The position numbers and the translations under genes were made by a program. DNA of 64,000 bases from positions 1-64,000 of the forward strand of contig JBHIDJ010000001.1 in assembly GCA_046760105.1 (NCBI GenBank), read 5' to 3'. This document shows, piece by piece, positions 18,768 through 27,137 of the stretch. The notes under the pieces were generated by a model. The model made no database searches and was not told where the DNA came from. It worked only from the letters and a program-made list of their open reading frames with translations. Source of the DNA: JBHIDJ01 sp046760105 (GTDB lineage: Bacteria; Pseudomonadota; Gammaproteobacteria; Acidiferrobacterales; SPGG2). Every line of letters begins with the position of its first letter. The first letter of the stretch is position 1.

Positions 18768-18838
18768 CGTGCTCCCGTGGCCTCGGCGCAGGATCAACGG
18801 TGAAATCAAATCTGCTCCGACGGGAACGTGTCAACCAT

Positions 18839-19624
18839 ATGCTCACAGCCATGAACAAAACCGGCACACTGATTGAACGCCGTTTGCCTGATGCACATCA
18901 GGAGGCTCGTCGGCAGCTTGTCTATGAGCTCGTGAGTGGTGCGAGCGGACTCGCGCTTGTTGTTTTCATGTGGGGACACATGTTTCTGGTCGGCTCGATT
19001 CTGACCGGTGCGCGCGGCTTTGATTGGGTGGCAAAGTCTTTAGAGGATTACTACATCGCGCAACCCACCGTCCTGGCGGTTGTTACGCTTTTCTTGACAC
19101 ATGCGGTGATGGCCAGTCGCAAGATCCCCGCGCAACTACGCGAGCGCCGACGCATGCTGGCGCTGGCCCGACAGCTGCGGAACGTTACCGGCGCCGTCCC
19201 TGCGCTCGGGCACGGCGATCCCCGCCTGCAGCCTCATCTTGAATCACTGCTGTGGATCTGGCAGGTGCGCACCGGCATGTTGATACTGGTCCTTGGTAGT
19301 TTTCATATCGTTTTACTTGCACTTGACATACTGACGCCGCTGTTTGGTGAGCGTACTGGCATCGAGGCGGTTTCCACGTTCGCCCGCGTCCAGGGTGGGC
19401 TTTGGCCGCTTTATGGGGTTCTGCTTTTGTGTGTTGAGTTTCACGCGAGTGTTGGTCTGTATCGCCTGACCGTGAAGTGGGGTGTCGGGTCACGCCTGTC
19501 CCGCACAACGGTGTGGCGCCTGGAGCACGTGATCTTTTGGACCTTTCTCGGACTCGGTGTCGCCGCACTGGCGGTGCTTGCGGGCGTGCTGTCACCACCG
19601 TTGGCGTTTCTTTTGGGGGACTAA
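18839..19624 (+). CDS. frdC: Fumarate reductase dihaem cytochrome b subunit
   Basis: Membrane anchor of a type B quinol:fumarate reductase with two b haems, 261 residues and five predicted helices. Four likely axial histidines are visible: H47 (MWGHMFL), H88 (LTHAVMASRKIP), H156 (GSFHIVLL) and H202 (EFHASVGLYRL), in the arrangement known from Wolinella FrdC. E69 in SLEDYYIAQP may match the glutamate needed for quinol oxidation. The start is ATG 18839 or 18851; the longer open frame begins inside rquA. The next gene, frdA, starts 3 nt after the stop. Expected to oxidise rhodoquinol (from context). Confidence 0.93.
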   Translation: MLTAMNKTGTLIERRLPDAHQEARRQLVYELVSGASGLALVVFMWGHMFLVGSILTGARGFDWVAKSLEDYYIAQPTVLAVVTLFLTHAVMASRKIPAQLRERRRMLALARQLRNVTGAVPALGHGDPRLQPHLESLLWIWQVRTGMLILVLGSFHIVLLALDILTPLFGERTGIEAVSTFARVQGGLWPLYGVLLLCVEFHASVGLYRLTVKWGVGSRLSRTTVWRLEHVIFWTFLGLGVAALAVLAGVLSPPLAFLLGD

Positions 19625-19627
19625 TTC

Positions 19628-21595
19628 GTGGAACAGGTGCTGACGACCGACGTGCTGGTGATCGGGGGTGGCCTTGCCGGGGAACGCGGCGCCATCGAGG
19701 TCGCTTCCAACGGATTCGACGTTGTCTTGCTTTCGGTTGTTCCACCCCGTCGCAGCCACAGCTGTGCCGCGCAAGGTGGGATGCAGGCCGCATTGGCTAA
19801 CTGCATAAAGGGGGCCGGAGACAATCCGACGGTGCACTTTCTCGATACCGTCAAAGGCTCTGATTGGGGTGCTGACCAAGAGGTGGTTCGGATTTTTGTA
19901 GACCAAGCCCCAATCGCGGTCAGAGAGCTCGCTCACTATGGCGTCCCCTGGACGCGGGTCCGGCCGGGCAAGAATAGCTATTTCATCAAGGGAGAGCGCG
20001 TCGAAATCGAGGAGCCGGCGGAGAAGGCGGGACTGCTCATGCACCGCGACTTCGGTGGCACCGCCAAATGGCGCACCTGCTACGCGGCTGCCGGCACTGG
20101 ACACGCGGTGCTGTACGCGGTGGATGGCGAGGTGGTGCGGCTCGGCGTCACCGTTCGCGACCGCATGGAAGCCATGGCCCTGATTCACGAGGACGGTCGC
20201 TGCTGGGGTGCGGTCGTGCGCTGCCTGCGCACAGGCAAGCTCGGCGCTTTCCTGGCCAAGGCCACGGTTATCGCGACCGGCGGCTACGGTCGAATCTACG
20301 GACAGTACACAACCAACGCGACCATTAACGAGGGCACGGGGGCGGCGATCGCGCTCGACACGGGCGTGGTGCCGCTTGGCAACATGGAAGCGGTCCAGTT
20401 TCATCCCACCGGTCTGATGCCCAGCGGCATACTCGTGACAGAGGGGTGCCGCGGCGACGGTGGTTACTTGCTCGACAAGGATCTGCACCGCTTCATGGTG
20501 GACCTGGAACCGGAAAAGCAAGAGCTTGCAAGTCGTGATGTCGTCTGCCGTCACATGATGCAGGAGATACGTGACGGCAAGGGTGTAGAGACCCCGTACG
20601 GCCCACACCTGTGGCTCGACCTTCGCCACCTCGGCGAGCCGCATCTGACCACGAAGCTGCGCGAGGTCTATGAGATCTGCACGGAGTTCTTGGATCTCAA
20701 TCCGGTGCACGATCTCATTCCCGTGCGCCCAACCCAGCATTACTCGATGGGAGGCGTGCGCGTTAACAAGGATGGTCACGCCTATAGCATGAAGGGACTG
20801 TTCGCTGTAGGTGAAGCCAGTTGCTGGGACATGCATGGCTTCAATCGCCTGGGTGGCAACAGTCTCGCGGAGACGATCGTAGCCGGCCGTGTCATCGGAC
20901 GCCGGGTTGCGCAATTCGTGCGTGACAACAGCCTGGATGTCAGTACCGCCCTTGCGGCACGCTTTCAAGTGCGACAGCAGAAGCGTATAGACCAGTGGCT
21001 TGCTCGCGCGGGGTCGGGCCCAAGCGTTTATGCGATCCGTGATGCGATCGCCGAGACCATGATCCAAAAGGTGGGGATTTTCCGCACCGATATCGAGTTA
21101 GAACAAGCCGTAGACGAGCTGTCGAAACAACTCCGGCTGGTGGACCAGGCCGTCCTGCGCTCGAAAGCACCACGGATGAACCCCGAGCTGACTTTCGCGC
21201 TACGCCTCCGGGGCTTTGCCAGACTTGCGCTTGTTACTGCGCTTGGCGCGCTTGCACGCACTGAGAGCCGTGGCGCGCACGCTCGCACCGATTATCCTGC
21301 TCGTGACGATGCGCACTGGTTGAGCCGGACCCTTGCTCGTTGGCCGCAAGACGCCAAAGAACCAATATTGAGTTATGAACCCGTGGGGCTGATCGACCTC
21401 CCACCCGGTCATCGCGGCTACGGCAAGGCGGAGTCCGTCGATATGAAAGAGTCGATTGAGGAATACAACGCGCGTGTAGAAACGGCTTGGCGTGGTGAGG
21501 GGGCACTCGAGACTATCGAGCCGATCGGCTCACGCATGCAATGGGGTGCGTGGCAGGCGACAGAAGGCCAGACCGAGCAGCGGAGGCGGGCGTGA
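19628..21595 (+). CDS. frdA: Fumarate reductase flavoprotein subunit
   Basis: Catalytic subunit, 655 residues, reducing fumarate to succinate (or the reverse). It has an N-terminal GGGLAG FAD motif, RRSHSCAAQGG with H44 as the probable covalent FAD site, the active-site segments QFHPTG and TEGCRGDGG, and HYSMGGVRVN. The capping domain and C-terminal helical domain are present. The order C-A-B and the dihaem anchor point to a type B fumarate reductase rather than the usual sdhCDAB. The start is GTG at 19628. SdhE, which attaches FAD in such proteins, is encoded at 48.6-48.8 kb. Confidence 0.95.
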   Translation: MEQVLTTDVLVIGGGLAGERGAIEVASNGFDVVLLSVVPPRRSHSCAAQGGMQAALANCIKGAGDNPTVHFLDTVKGSDWGADQEVVRIFVDQAPIAVRELAHYGVPWTRVRPGKNSYFIKGERVEIEEPAEKAGLLMHRDFGGTAKWRTCYAAAGTGHAVLYAVDGEVVRLGVTVRDRMEAMALIHEDGRCWGAVVRCLRTGKLGAFLAKATVIATGGYGRIYGQYTTNATINEGTGAAIALDTGVVPLGNMEAVQFHPTGLMPSGILVTEGCRGDGGYLLDKDLHRFMVDLEPEKQELASRDVVCRHMMQEIRDGKGVETPYGPHLWLDLRHLGEPHLTTKLREVYEICTEFLDLNPVHDLIPVRPTQHYSMGGVRVNKDGHAYSMKGLFAVGEASCWDMHGFNRLGGNSLAETIVAGRVIGRRVAQFVRDNSLDVSTALAARFQVRQQKRIDQWLARAGSGPSVYAIRDAIAETMIQKVGIFRTDIELEQAVDELSKQLRLVDQAVLRSKAPRMNPELTFALRLRGFARLALVTALGALARTESRGAHARTDYPARDDAHWLSRTLARWPQDAKEPILSYEPVGLIDLPPGHRGYGKAESVDMKESIEEYNARVETAWRGEGALETIEPIGSRMQWGAWQATEGQTEQRRRA

Positions 21596-22371
21596 TGCAA
21601 CACAGTGACAAGGCGTCGGGCCGCAAGCTTCGCTTTGAGATCTTTCGTCACAACCCGGAAGATCCGAGCTCCCGCCCCCACATGGATACCTTCGAGCTTG
21701 AGGAGGTAGCCTACATGAACCTATTCATCGCGCTCAATCGCATCCGCGAGGAGCAGGATCCGGGTCTCCAATTCGATTTCTCCTGTCGCTCGGCGGTGTG
21801 CGGTTCATGTGGGATGCTCATCAACGGGCGTCCCGGCCTCGCCTGCCATACGCGTACCGCGGACCTGCCCAATACCATCCGGCTGCATCCGTTGCCCGTC
21901 TTCAAGCTCATCGGCGACCTGTCCGTGGACACGGGAAGCTGGTTCCGGCAGATGGCGCAACGCGTTGAGTCATGGATCCACGAAAAAGCGACCTTTGACC
22001 CCAAGGCCCAAGAGGTACGCATGGACGACGATCTCGCCCGTGCCATCTACGAGGGGGAACGTTGTATCGAGTGCGGGTGCTGTGTTGCGTCGTGCGGTGT
22101 GGCCAACGTGCGTCCGGACTTTGTTGGTCCCGCCGGCATGAATCGCATCGCCCGCTTCATGATGGACCCCAGAGACGAACGTACTGATGGCGAATGGTTT
22201 GAGGTCGTCTCAAGCGATGAGGGCGTTTTCGGCTGTCTGGGCCTGATGGCGTGTCATGACATCTGCCCGAAGGGCTTGCCACTGCTTGAAGTATATGCGT
22301 ACCTCCGACGCAAAATGCTCACAAAGGCGATGACGCCACGGGGGCGTGCAGTTTCGCCTTTGAAGCGCTAG
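21595..22371 (+). CDS. frdB: Fumarate reductase iron-sulfur subunit
   Basis: 258 residues carrying the electron chain from the cytochrome b to FAD. The [2Fe-2S] ligands are C64, C69, C72 and C84 (SCRSAVCGSCGMLI...LAC). Two C-terminal clusters are provided by CIECGCC-x3-C and CLGLMACHDICP. The ATG at 21595 overlaps the frdA stop (TGATG), so the two are probably coupled. The C-terminus ends in a short basic tail. Third and last structural gene of the reductase. Confidence 0.95.
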   Translation: MQHSDKASGRKLRFEIFRHNPEDPSSRPHMDTFELEEVAYMNLFIALNRIREEQDPGLQFDFSCRSAVCGSCGMLINGRPGLACHTRTADLPNTIRLHPLPVFKLIGDLSVDTGSWFRQMAQRVESWIHEKATFDPKAQEVRMDDDLARAIYEGERCIECGCCVASCGVANVRPDFVGPAGMNRIARFMMDPRDERTDGEWFEVVSSDEGVFGCLGLMACHDICPKGLPLLEVYAYLRRKMLTKAMTPRGRAVSPLKR

Positions 22372-22426
22372 TCATTGAGGATGTAACGATAGCATCGGAG
22401 AGGCGCGCGTAGCGCGTCGCCCACTC

Positions 22427-23875
22427 ATGCAGCGTTTCCTATGCTCTGTCCTGATTCTGTTCTTCGGTGCCGCTGCGACGGCGCTGGCGACGCAGCCGTT
22501 CGACGGGACACACACCGACCCCATCGCTCCTGTCATTCTCGGTGTTACCGGAATCCTGTTTTTTGCCGTCCTCGGGCGCTTTGGCGCGCGCAAGCTGGGT
22601 CAGCCCGCAGTATTAGGTGAGCTGGTCATGGGGTTGATACTCGGCAATGCCGGGTATCTGGTCGGTTTTGAGTTGATTCAAGTCCTACGAGAGGGTCCGG
22701 CTATCTTTGACATGGTGGGGCTGGACCTGGCGGGCGCGCCGCTGGAACAGGCGGCCGACAGTGCCCTCGGCCCGGTGGCAGGACCGAATGTCCTCAAGAT
22801 CCTTCAGGGACCCGGTGGGGTTGCCATGCTGCAGGTAGCCCAGACTGTCGATGTGTTTTCTCGATACGGTGTCATCTTCCTTTTGTTTCTGGTCGGGTTG
22901 GGCACAAGCCTGGAAGAGATGCGTCAAGTGGGTGGTGAATCACTACGTGTGGCGTTGGTGGGTGTGCTGCTTCCGTTTGTATTGGGTTTTTCCGCGGCAC
23001 GACTGTTGATGCCAGAGTTATCGTTGAGCGTAGACCTGTTCATTGCTGCCACGCTCGGTGCAACCAGCATTGGGATCAGTGCGCGCGTGCTCAGCGATCT
23101 CGATCAGGCGCACTCGCGGGAAGCGCATGTGATTATAGGCGCTGCTGTGATCGATGATGTCCTGGGTCTTGTGATGCTCGCCATTGTCTCGGGCATTGTG
23201 GTATCGGGCAGTTTGGAGCTGACGGCTGTTCTCACGACCATCGCTCTGGCCATTGTGTTTCTGGTCTTCGCGCTTTTGCTCGGACCCTATTTTTTGGACT
23301 ATACGATTCGCCTAGTGCGCCACCTCGACATCGTCGAGGCAAAAATGTTCATCTCGTTTCTGTTTGTCATGGCACTAGCGTGGCTTGCCAACCTGGTGGG
23401 GCTCGCGACGATCGTCGGGGCGTTCGCCGCCGGCTTGATCCTCCACGATGGTTACTTCCGCCACTGGGGCGATTACCGCCAACACCACTTCACCATCAAG
23501 GACCTCATTGCACCGCTGGAGACGATCCTGGTGCCTATATTCTTTGTGCTGATGGGAATTCAGGTGAAACTCGAGACATTTCTCGACTGGCACGTGGTGA
23601 CGATGGCAGCGGGTCTGCTGGTAGCCGCCATCGCAGGGAAGGTGTTATGTGGTTTTGTTGCCGGTAAAGGGGCCAACCGCCTGGCAATTGGGATCGGCAT
23701 GATGCCGCGTGGTGAGGTCGGGCTTGTTTTTGCTTCGATCGGCAAAAGCCTGGGTGTAATCAGCGACGCACTGTTTTCGGCGGTGGTGTTGATGGTTATC
23801 GTGACGACGCTGGCCACCCCGCCGCTGTTGAAGCTGTCACTGCCCCGCCACCTCAAGCCGAGCCCCACGGCATGA
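22427..23875 (+). CDS. CPA2-family cation:proton antiporter
   Basis: 482 residues with about 13 membrane helices, of the KefB/Kch-type CPA2 superfamily. The conserved double aspartate appears in GAAVIDDVLGL, and other hallmarks are LGATSIGISARVL, GAFAAGLIL and MMPRGEVGLVFASIG. The N-terminal 25 residues look like a signal or first helix. No TrkA-type nucleotide domain is attached. The ion (Na+ or K+) cannot be told. It lies 55 bp after frdB and is probably in the same operon, suggesting pH or ion balancing linked to fumarate respiration (inference). Confidence 0.88.
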   Translation: MQRFLCSVLILFFGAAATALATQPFDGTHTDPIAPVILGVTGILFFAVLGRFGARKLGQPAVLGELVMGLILGNAGYLVGFELIQVLREGPAIFDMVGLDLAGAPLEQAADSALGPVAGPNVLKILQGPGGVAMLQVAQTVDVFSRYGVIFLLFLVGLGTSLEEMRQVGGESLRVALVGVLLPFVLGFSAARLLMPELSLSVDLFIAATLGATSIGISARVLSDLDQAHSREAHVIIGAAVIDDVLGLVMLAIVSGIVVSGSLELTAVLTTIALAIVFLVFALLLGPYFLDYTIRLVRHLDIVEAKMFISFLFVMALAWLANLVGLATIVGAFAAGLILHDGYFRHWGDYRQHHFTIKDLIAPLETILVPIFFVLMGIQVKLETFLDWHVVTMAAGLLVAAIAGKVLCGFVAGKGANRLAIGIGMMPRGEVGLVFASIGKSLGVISDALFSAVVLMVIVTTLATPPLLKLSLPRHLKPSPTA

Positions 23876-23919
23876 TAGCCCTTATCGTGTTGTGCTGTTA
23901 ACTTGAGAGTGGACGCGCG

Positions 23920-24369
23920 ATGCACACTTATACAGAGAAACGCGTACTGCCCTGTACACGAGAACAGGCATTCGAACTGGTGGCCGACGTTGAAAGCTAT
24001 CACGATTTCGTACCGGCATGGCTTGCGGCACGGATCGTTGAGCGTGAGGGAGATGAACTCATAGTCGACCAAGTCGTTGGCCTCGGCGCGTTTCCAGTTG
24101 AATTCGTCTCACACACCAGTCTGCGACCTCCTGATCATATTCACGTTGTCGCCCGCGACGGTCCTTTCCGGTACCTCGACATTAATTGGAACTTTGAGCC
24201 CGCTTCACCCTCCGGTTGTCTCACGCATCTCAGCGTGGAATTCGAGCTGTCCTCGCCGTTACTCCAAAGCTTCTTGACCATGCTCTTCAGAATCAGCCTG
24301 CGACAGGTTCTGAGGGCTTTCGAGAAACGGGCGCGTCAGCTCTATGATCGGCCAGCGGGAAATCGCTAG
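23920..24369 (+). CDS. Coq10/RatA-type START-fold protein, quinone-binding candidate
   Basis: 149 residues of the SRPBCC/START superfamily. The opening (TYTEKRVLPCTREQAFELVADVESYHDFVPAW) and the WNFEP and VEFELSSPLLQSFLTMLF segments match the Coq10/RatA branch, whose mitochondrial member binds coenzyme Q. Members elsewhere in bacteria have been linked to ubiquinone handling or ribosome assembly. Next to rquA and frd the quinone role is the more attractive, as a chaperone or exchange factor for rhodoquinone or ubiquinone (inference). Starts 44 bp after the antiporter. Confidence 0.8.
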   Translation: MHTYTEKRVLPCTREQAFELVADVESYHDFVPAWLAARIVEREGDELIVDQVVGLGAFPVEFVSHTSLRPPDHIHVVARDGPFRYLDINWNFEPASPSGCLTHLSVEFELSSPLLQSFLTMLFRISLRQVLRAFEKRARQLYDRPAGNR

Positions 24370-24458
24370 GCCGCCCACTAGTGGATAACGGTCTGCACGA
24401 CGATCCTTTGCCGACGCGGACCCCACCGGGCTAACAGCGCTCGCGAATAGACGTCCCA

Positions 24459-24532
24459 TTGATCCAGATCAAACCAAAACAGGCTGTTATTTGATCGAAG
24501 TCAAATTACAGCCAACCCAGCTGCGGTTAAAT
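24459..24532 (+). promoter_or_regulatory. Tandem FNR-box promoter of the cytochrome/NapC operon
   Basis: Box 1, TTGATCCAGATCAA (24459-24472), is a perfect FNR consensus. Box 2, TTGATCGAAGTCAA (24491-24504), matches 9 of 10. Their centres are 32 bp apart. A -10-like TTAAAT (24527-24532) begins 29.5 bp after the centre of box 2, the class II position. About 130 bp of leader separates it from the start codon at 24666. Confidence 0.75.
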
Positions 24533-24665
24533 AACGACACCTTAAATGGGTATCAATTACGTACGTACTCTACGTAGTTATCCGTATACCTTTCACGGTG
24601 TTTTCTGCCCATAGCGGGAAGTTAACTACCAAAGCGCGATCACTACCATTTAAAGGAGACGTCAT

Positions 24666-25994
24666 ATGAATCCCGTGTATCAACGCTCTGTGCTTGTCGC
24701 GGTCGCAGCATTGTTTGCCATGGGTCTGTCCGTGCCCGCAGTTGCCGCCCCACCGAGCGACTGGTCAACGATCCCGACAAAGAGCATAAAACTCTTTTAC
24801 CCAGGTCAGTCGACGTATCAGTGGCTGCGCACTCGCGAGCACAAAAGGGCTGACAAAAAGACCAGGGCAGGAGAAGCCTGTATCGAATGCCACGAGGGCG
24901 AAGAGGAAGAGATCGGTGCGAAGATCGCCGCGGGCGAGCGGCTTGAGCCGGCAAATCTCTCAGGCAAGCAAGGAACGATCGATCTGAACGTGCAGGTGGC
25001 CTACGATGCAAAAAATATCTACTGGCGCTTCCGGTGGAAGACCAAGAATAACTTCCCAGGACGGGCGCATCCACACCTGCGTTACGACGGCAAGGAATGG
25101 AAGACGTATGGCTATCCTAGGCTGCATAAGCTGGTGCAAACAGGCAAACAGCCGGCCCTTTACGAAGATCGCCTCTCCATGATGATCGACGACGGCACGG
25201 TGCCGATGTTCAAGGAACAGGGTTGCTGGCTCACGTGCCACGACGGTCAGCGCGACATGCCCAGGAAAGCCAGCAAGGATCAGGTGAAGGCCCATCCGCT
25301 ACTCGGTAAGGTGCTAAAGAAGAAAGATGTACGCAAGTATCTGCCGGTTTCGCGTAGCGATGAGAACGTGAGCTGGGATAAGACCAAGTCAGCAGACGAG
25401 ATCGCCAAGATCAAGGCCGCCGGCGGCTTCGTCGATCTGATGCAGTGGCGTGCCCACCGCTCCAATATCGTCGGTATGAGCGATGACGGTTACGTATTGG
25501 AGTATCGTCTGTTCGACGCAGGCAAGAAAATGTTCAGCTCAAACGAGAATAAAAAAGCGCATCAGCCTAAGTTCATGTACAACAAAAACAAGGTTGCCGT
25601 GATGTCGGTAACCGCCGATACCGTCCGTGATGTATCCATGCCATACGCGCTCGTGCGCGAACGGAATGCGGTGTCGTTTGATCCCAACGCCGGCTGGAAG
25701 CCAGGTGACATGGTGCCGCGATACGTGCTCACTCGTGAGGGTACGAGCGGTTCCGCCGCCGATAACAACAACACCAAGGGCGAGTGGAAAAACGGCATGT
25801 GGACGGTTCTGTGGACGCGCCCGTTGAATACCAGTCATACAGAGGATGATAAGATTCTCAAGGAAGGTGGCGTCTACAGTATCGGTTTTGCCGTGCATGA
25901 CGACAACATAACGACCCGCGGTCATCATGTGTCGTTCCCGTTCACGCTAGGGGTCGGCACCAAGGCCGATATCGAGGCGACCAAGGTCAACTAA
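24666..25994 (+). CDS. Periplasmic c-type cytochrome with ethylbenzene-dehydrogenase-type haem-binding domain
   Basis: 442 residues with a clear signal peptide (cleavage near AVAA-PP, residue 28). Haem c motif CIECH (C72, C75, H76) sits in the N-terminal part. A second motif, CWLTCH (C187-x3-C191, H192), has three residues between the cysteines. The remainder (for example IYWRFRWKTKNNF, YEDRLSMMIDDG, WRAHRSNIVGMSDDGYVLEYRLF, YSIGFAVHDDN) resembles the haem-binding gamma-type domain of ethylbenzene/DMSO dehydrogenase families. No molybdenum subunit is near. With the NapC-like protein downstream it probably receives electrons from quinol in the periplasm. The acceptor is unknown. Confidence 0.8.
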   Translation: MNPVYQRSVLVAVAALFAMGLSVPAVAAPPSDWSTIPTKSIKLFYPGQSTYQWLRTREHKRADKKTRAGEACIECHEGEEEEIGAKIAAGERLEPANLSGKQGTIDLNVQVAYDAKNIYWRFRWKTKNNFPGRAHPHLRYDGKEWKTYGYPRLHKLVQTGKQPALYEDRLSMMIDDGTVPMFKEQGCWLTCHDGQRDMPRKASKDQVKAHPLLGKVLKKKDVRKYLPVSRSDENVSWDKTKSADEIAKIKAAGGFVDLMQWRAHRSNIVGMSDDGYVLEYRLFDAGKKMFSSNENKKAHQPKFMYNKNKVAVMSVTADTVRDVSMPYALVRERNAVSFDPNAGWKPGDMVPRYVLTREGTSGSAADNNNTKGEWKNGMWTVLWTRPLNTSHTEDDKILKEGGVYSIGFAVHDDNITTRGHHVSFPFTLGVGTKADIEATKVN

Positions 25995-26009
25995 GGATAC
26001 CCGCATAGA

Positions 26010-26037
26010 CCCGGCGGGTACGGCAGTACCCGTCGGG
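26010..26037 (+). other. Strong intercistronic hairpin
   Basis: Arms of 12 nt (26010-26021 and 26026-26037) around a 4-nt loop pair with a single G-U. No T-run follows, so it is less likely to be a terminator than an mRNA-stabilising or attenuating element between the cytochrome and NapC-like genes. Such an element would allow more cytochrome than membrane partner to be made. Confidence 0.55.
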
Positions 26038-26067
26038 CATTCCGCTCTGAGTGGTGAGCACTTCAAG

Positions 26068-26658
26068 ATGAGGCTGTTTGAGCTCTTAAATCGCGCAGTG
26101 GTTATTGCGGCGCTGGGTGGTCTGCTGATCGGTGTCATTGCGGTGTTGGCGGCGGAACAGGTTGATCGCTACACATCTACGGATGCATTTTGCGGGACAG
26201 CCTGTCACTCGATGCAGGCTTACATCGCTACCGAGGAAACGTACGTACAGTCGCCGCATCGCACGACGGCTAGCGGTGTGCGCGCGGGATGTGGCGATTG
26301 CCACATCTCGAAAGCCGGCATCATCCCAGCCACATGGGATCACATCAAAGGCGGCATCAAGGACATTTTTGTCGAGGCGACCAACGACTTTAGCAAGCCC
26401 GAAGTATGGGAAGCGCGCCGGGCGAAACTTGCATATAGTGTGCGTGACAAGATGCTGGCCAATGACAGCGCGAACTGTCGAGTGTGCCACGAAGAAGACG
26501 CGATTAAGCCGGAAAAAAAGCGCGGCCAAAAGCAGCACGCCGACGCCGTGGAGCAAGGCCTCACGTGTATCGGGTGCCACTACAATCTTGTGCATCGCGA
26601 AGTCGACCCGCGCGATAGCTTTCTCGACGAGGCAGAGCAAGGCAAGAAACGTCAGTAG
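26068..26658 (+). CDS. NapC/NirT-type tetrahaem cytochrome c
   Basis: 196 residues. One N-terminal membrane helix (about 8-30) anchors a periplasmic domain with four haem motifs: CGTACH (C42-x3-C46, H47, with M49 as in the NrfH/NapC first haem), CGDCH (75-79), CRVCH (137-141) and CIGCH (167-171). Membrane quinol dehydrogenases of this family pass electrons from quinol to periplasmic reductases. The three-residue spacing in haem 1 is unusual and mirrors that of its neighbour. Immediate partner: the ethylbenzene-dehydrogenase-type cytochrome upstream. ATG 26068 gives the expected anchor. Confidence 0.88.
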   Translation: MRLFELLNRAVVIAALGGLLIGVIAVLAAEQVDRYTSTDAFCGTACHSMQAYIATEETYVQSPHRTTASGVRAGCGDCHISKAGIIPATWDHIKGGIKDIFVEATNDFSKPEVWEARRAKLAYSVRDKMLANDSANCRVCHEEDAIKPEKKRGQKQHADAVEQGLTCIGCHYNLVHREVDPRDSFLDEAEQGKKRQ

Positions 26659-26924
26659 ACAATACACCCTAACCCCTTGCACCCGAGGAAAAGTGTGCGG
26701 AAAAACACGGAAACCGCCTTTTTTCGTCGTCATTTTGTTATTCCCGCAGGAACTCATCCCCATAAACCCCGGTGCGTCCGAGCGATGATTTAGCTCGTAC
26801 GTTCTTGATCTAGATCATCTACTGGCAGCCATGATTCTGACGCAGATCAAGGTCACGCAGGCGCTGTAGACGTAATATTTTTTCGCAATTATCCGCTCAG
26901 AGCTTATGTGTTGCCAAAGGAGGC
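26659..26924 (+). promoter_or_regulatory. Tandem FNR-box promoter before the Tat remnant operon
   Basis: Box 1, TTGATCTAGATCAT (26805-26818), matches 9 of 10 consensus bases; box 2, CTGACGCAGATCAA (26837-26850), matches 8 of 10. Their centres are 32 bp apart. TAATAT at 26873-26878 begins 29.5 bp after the box 2 centre. This reproduces the geometry at 24459-24532. The rest of the gap shows no gene. Confidence 0.72.
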
Positions 26925-27107
26925 ATGATGAGTGCGAAAAAAAACCACAGTAAGCTCAGTCGCAGGAAGTTCTTTAAGCAGCTGGGCGCAGGAACCGCGG
27001 CAGCCGCTATCGCGGCCACATTACCTGCCCCGACCAAGGCTCCTGTACCCAAACGAAAACACTACGGTATGCTCATCGATACGCGCAGAGCTGTGGCCGC
27101 GGCTTAA
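26925..27107 (+). pseudogene. Truncated Tat-exported Fe-S protein remnant or short Tat peptide
   Basis: 60 codons behind a strong AAAGGAGG; ATG 26928 is better spaced than 26925. The product has a complete twin-arginine signal (SRRKFFKQLGAGTAAAAIAA). It then continues with KHYGMLIDTRRAVAAA and stops. In NrfC/DmsB/TtrB-type ferredoxin subunits the same place reads RxGMxIDxRxCxGC. Here the first cysteine is replaced and the gene stops before any cluster ligand. It looks like the 5' end of a periplasmic 4Fe-4S electron-transfer subunit that has lost its body, although translation signals are intact. A genuine short secreted peptide is the alternative. Confidence 0.55.
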
Positions 27108-27137
27108 GCACGCTAAACACCAATACAGGAGGACACT

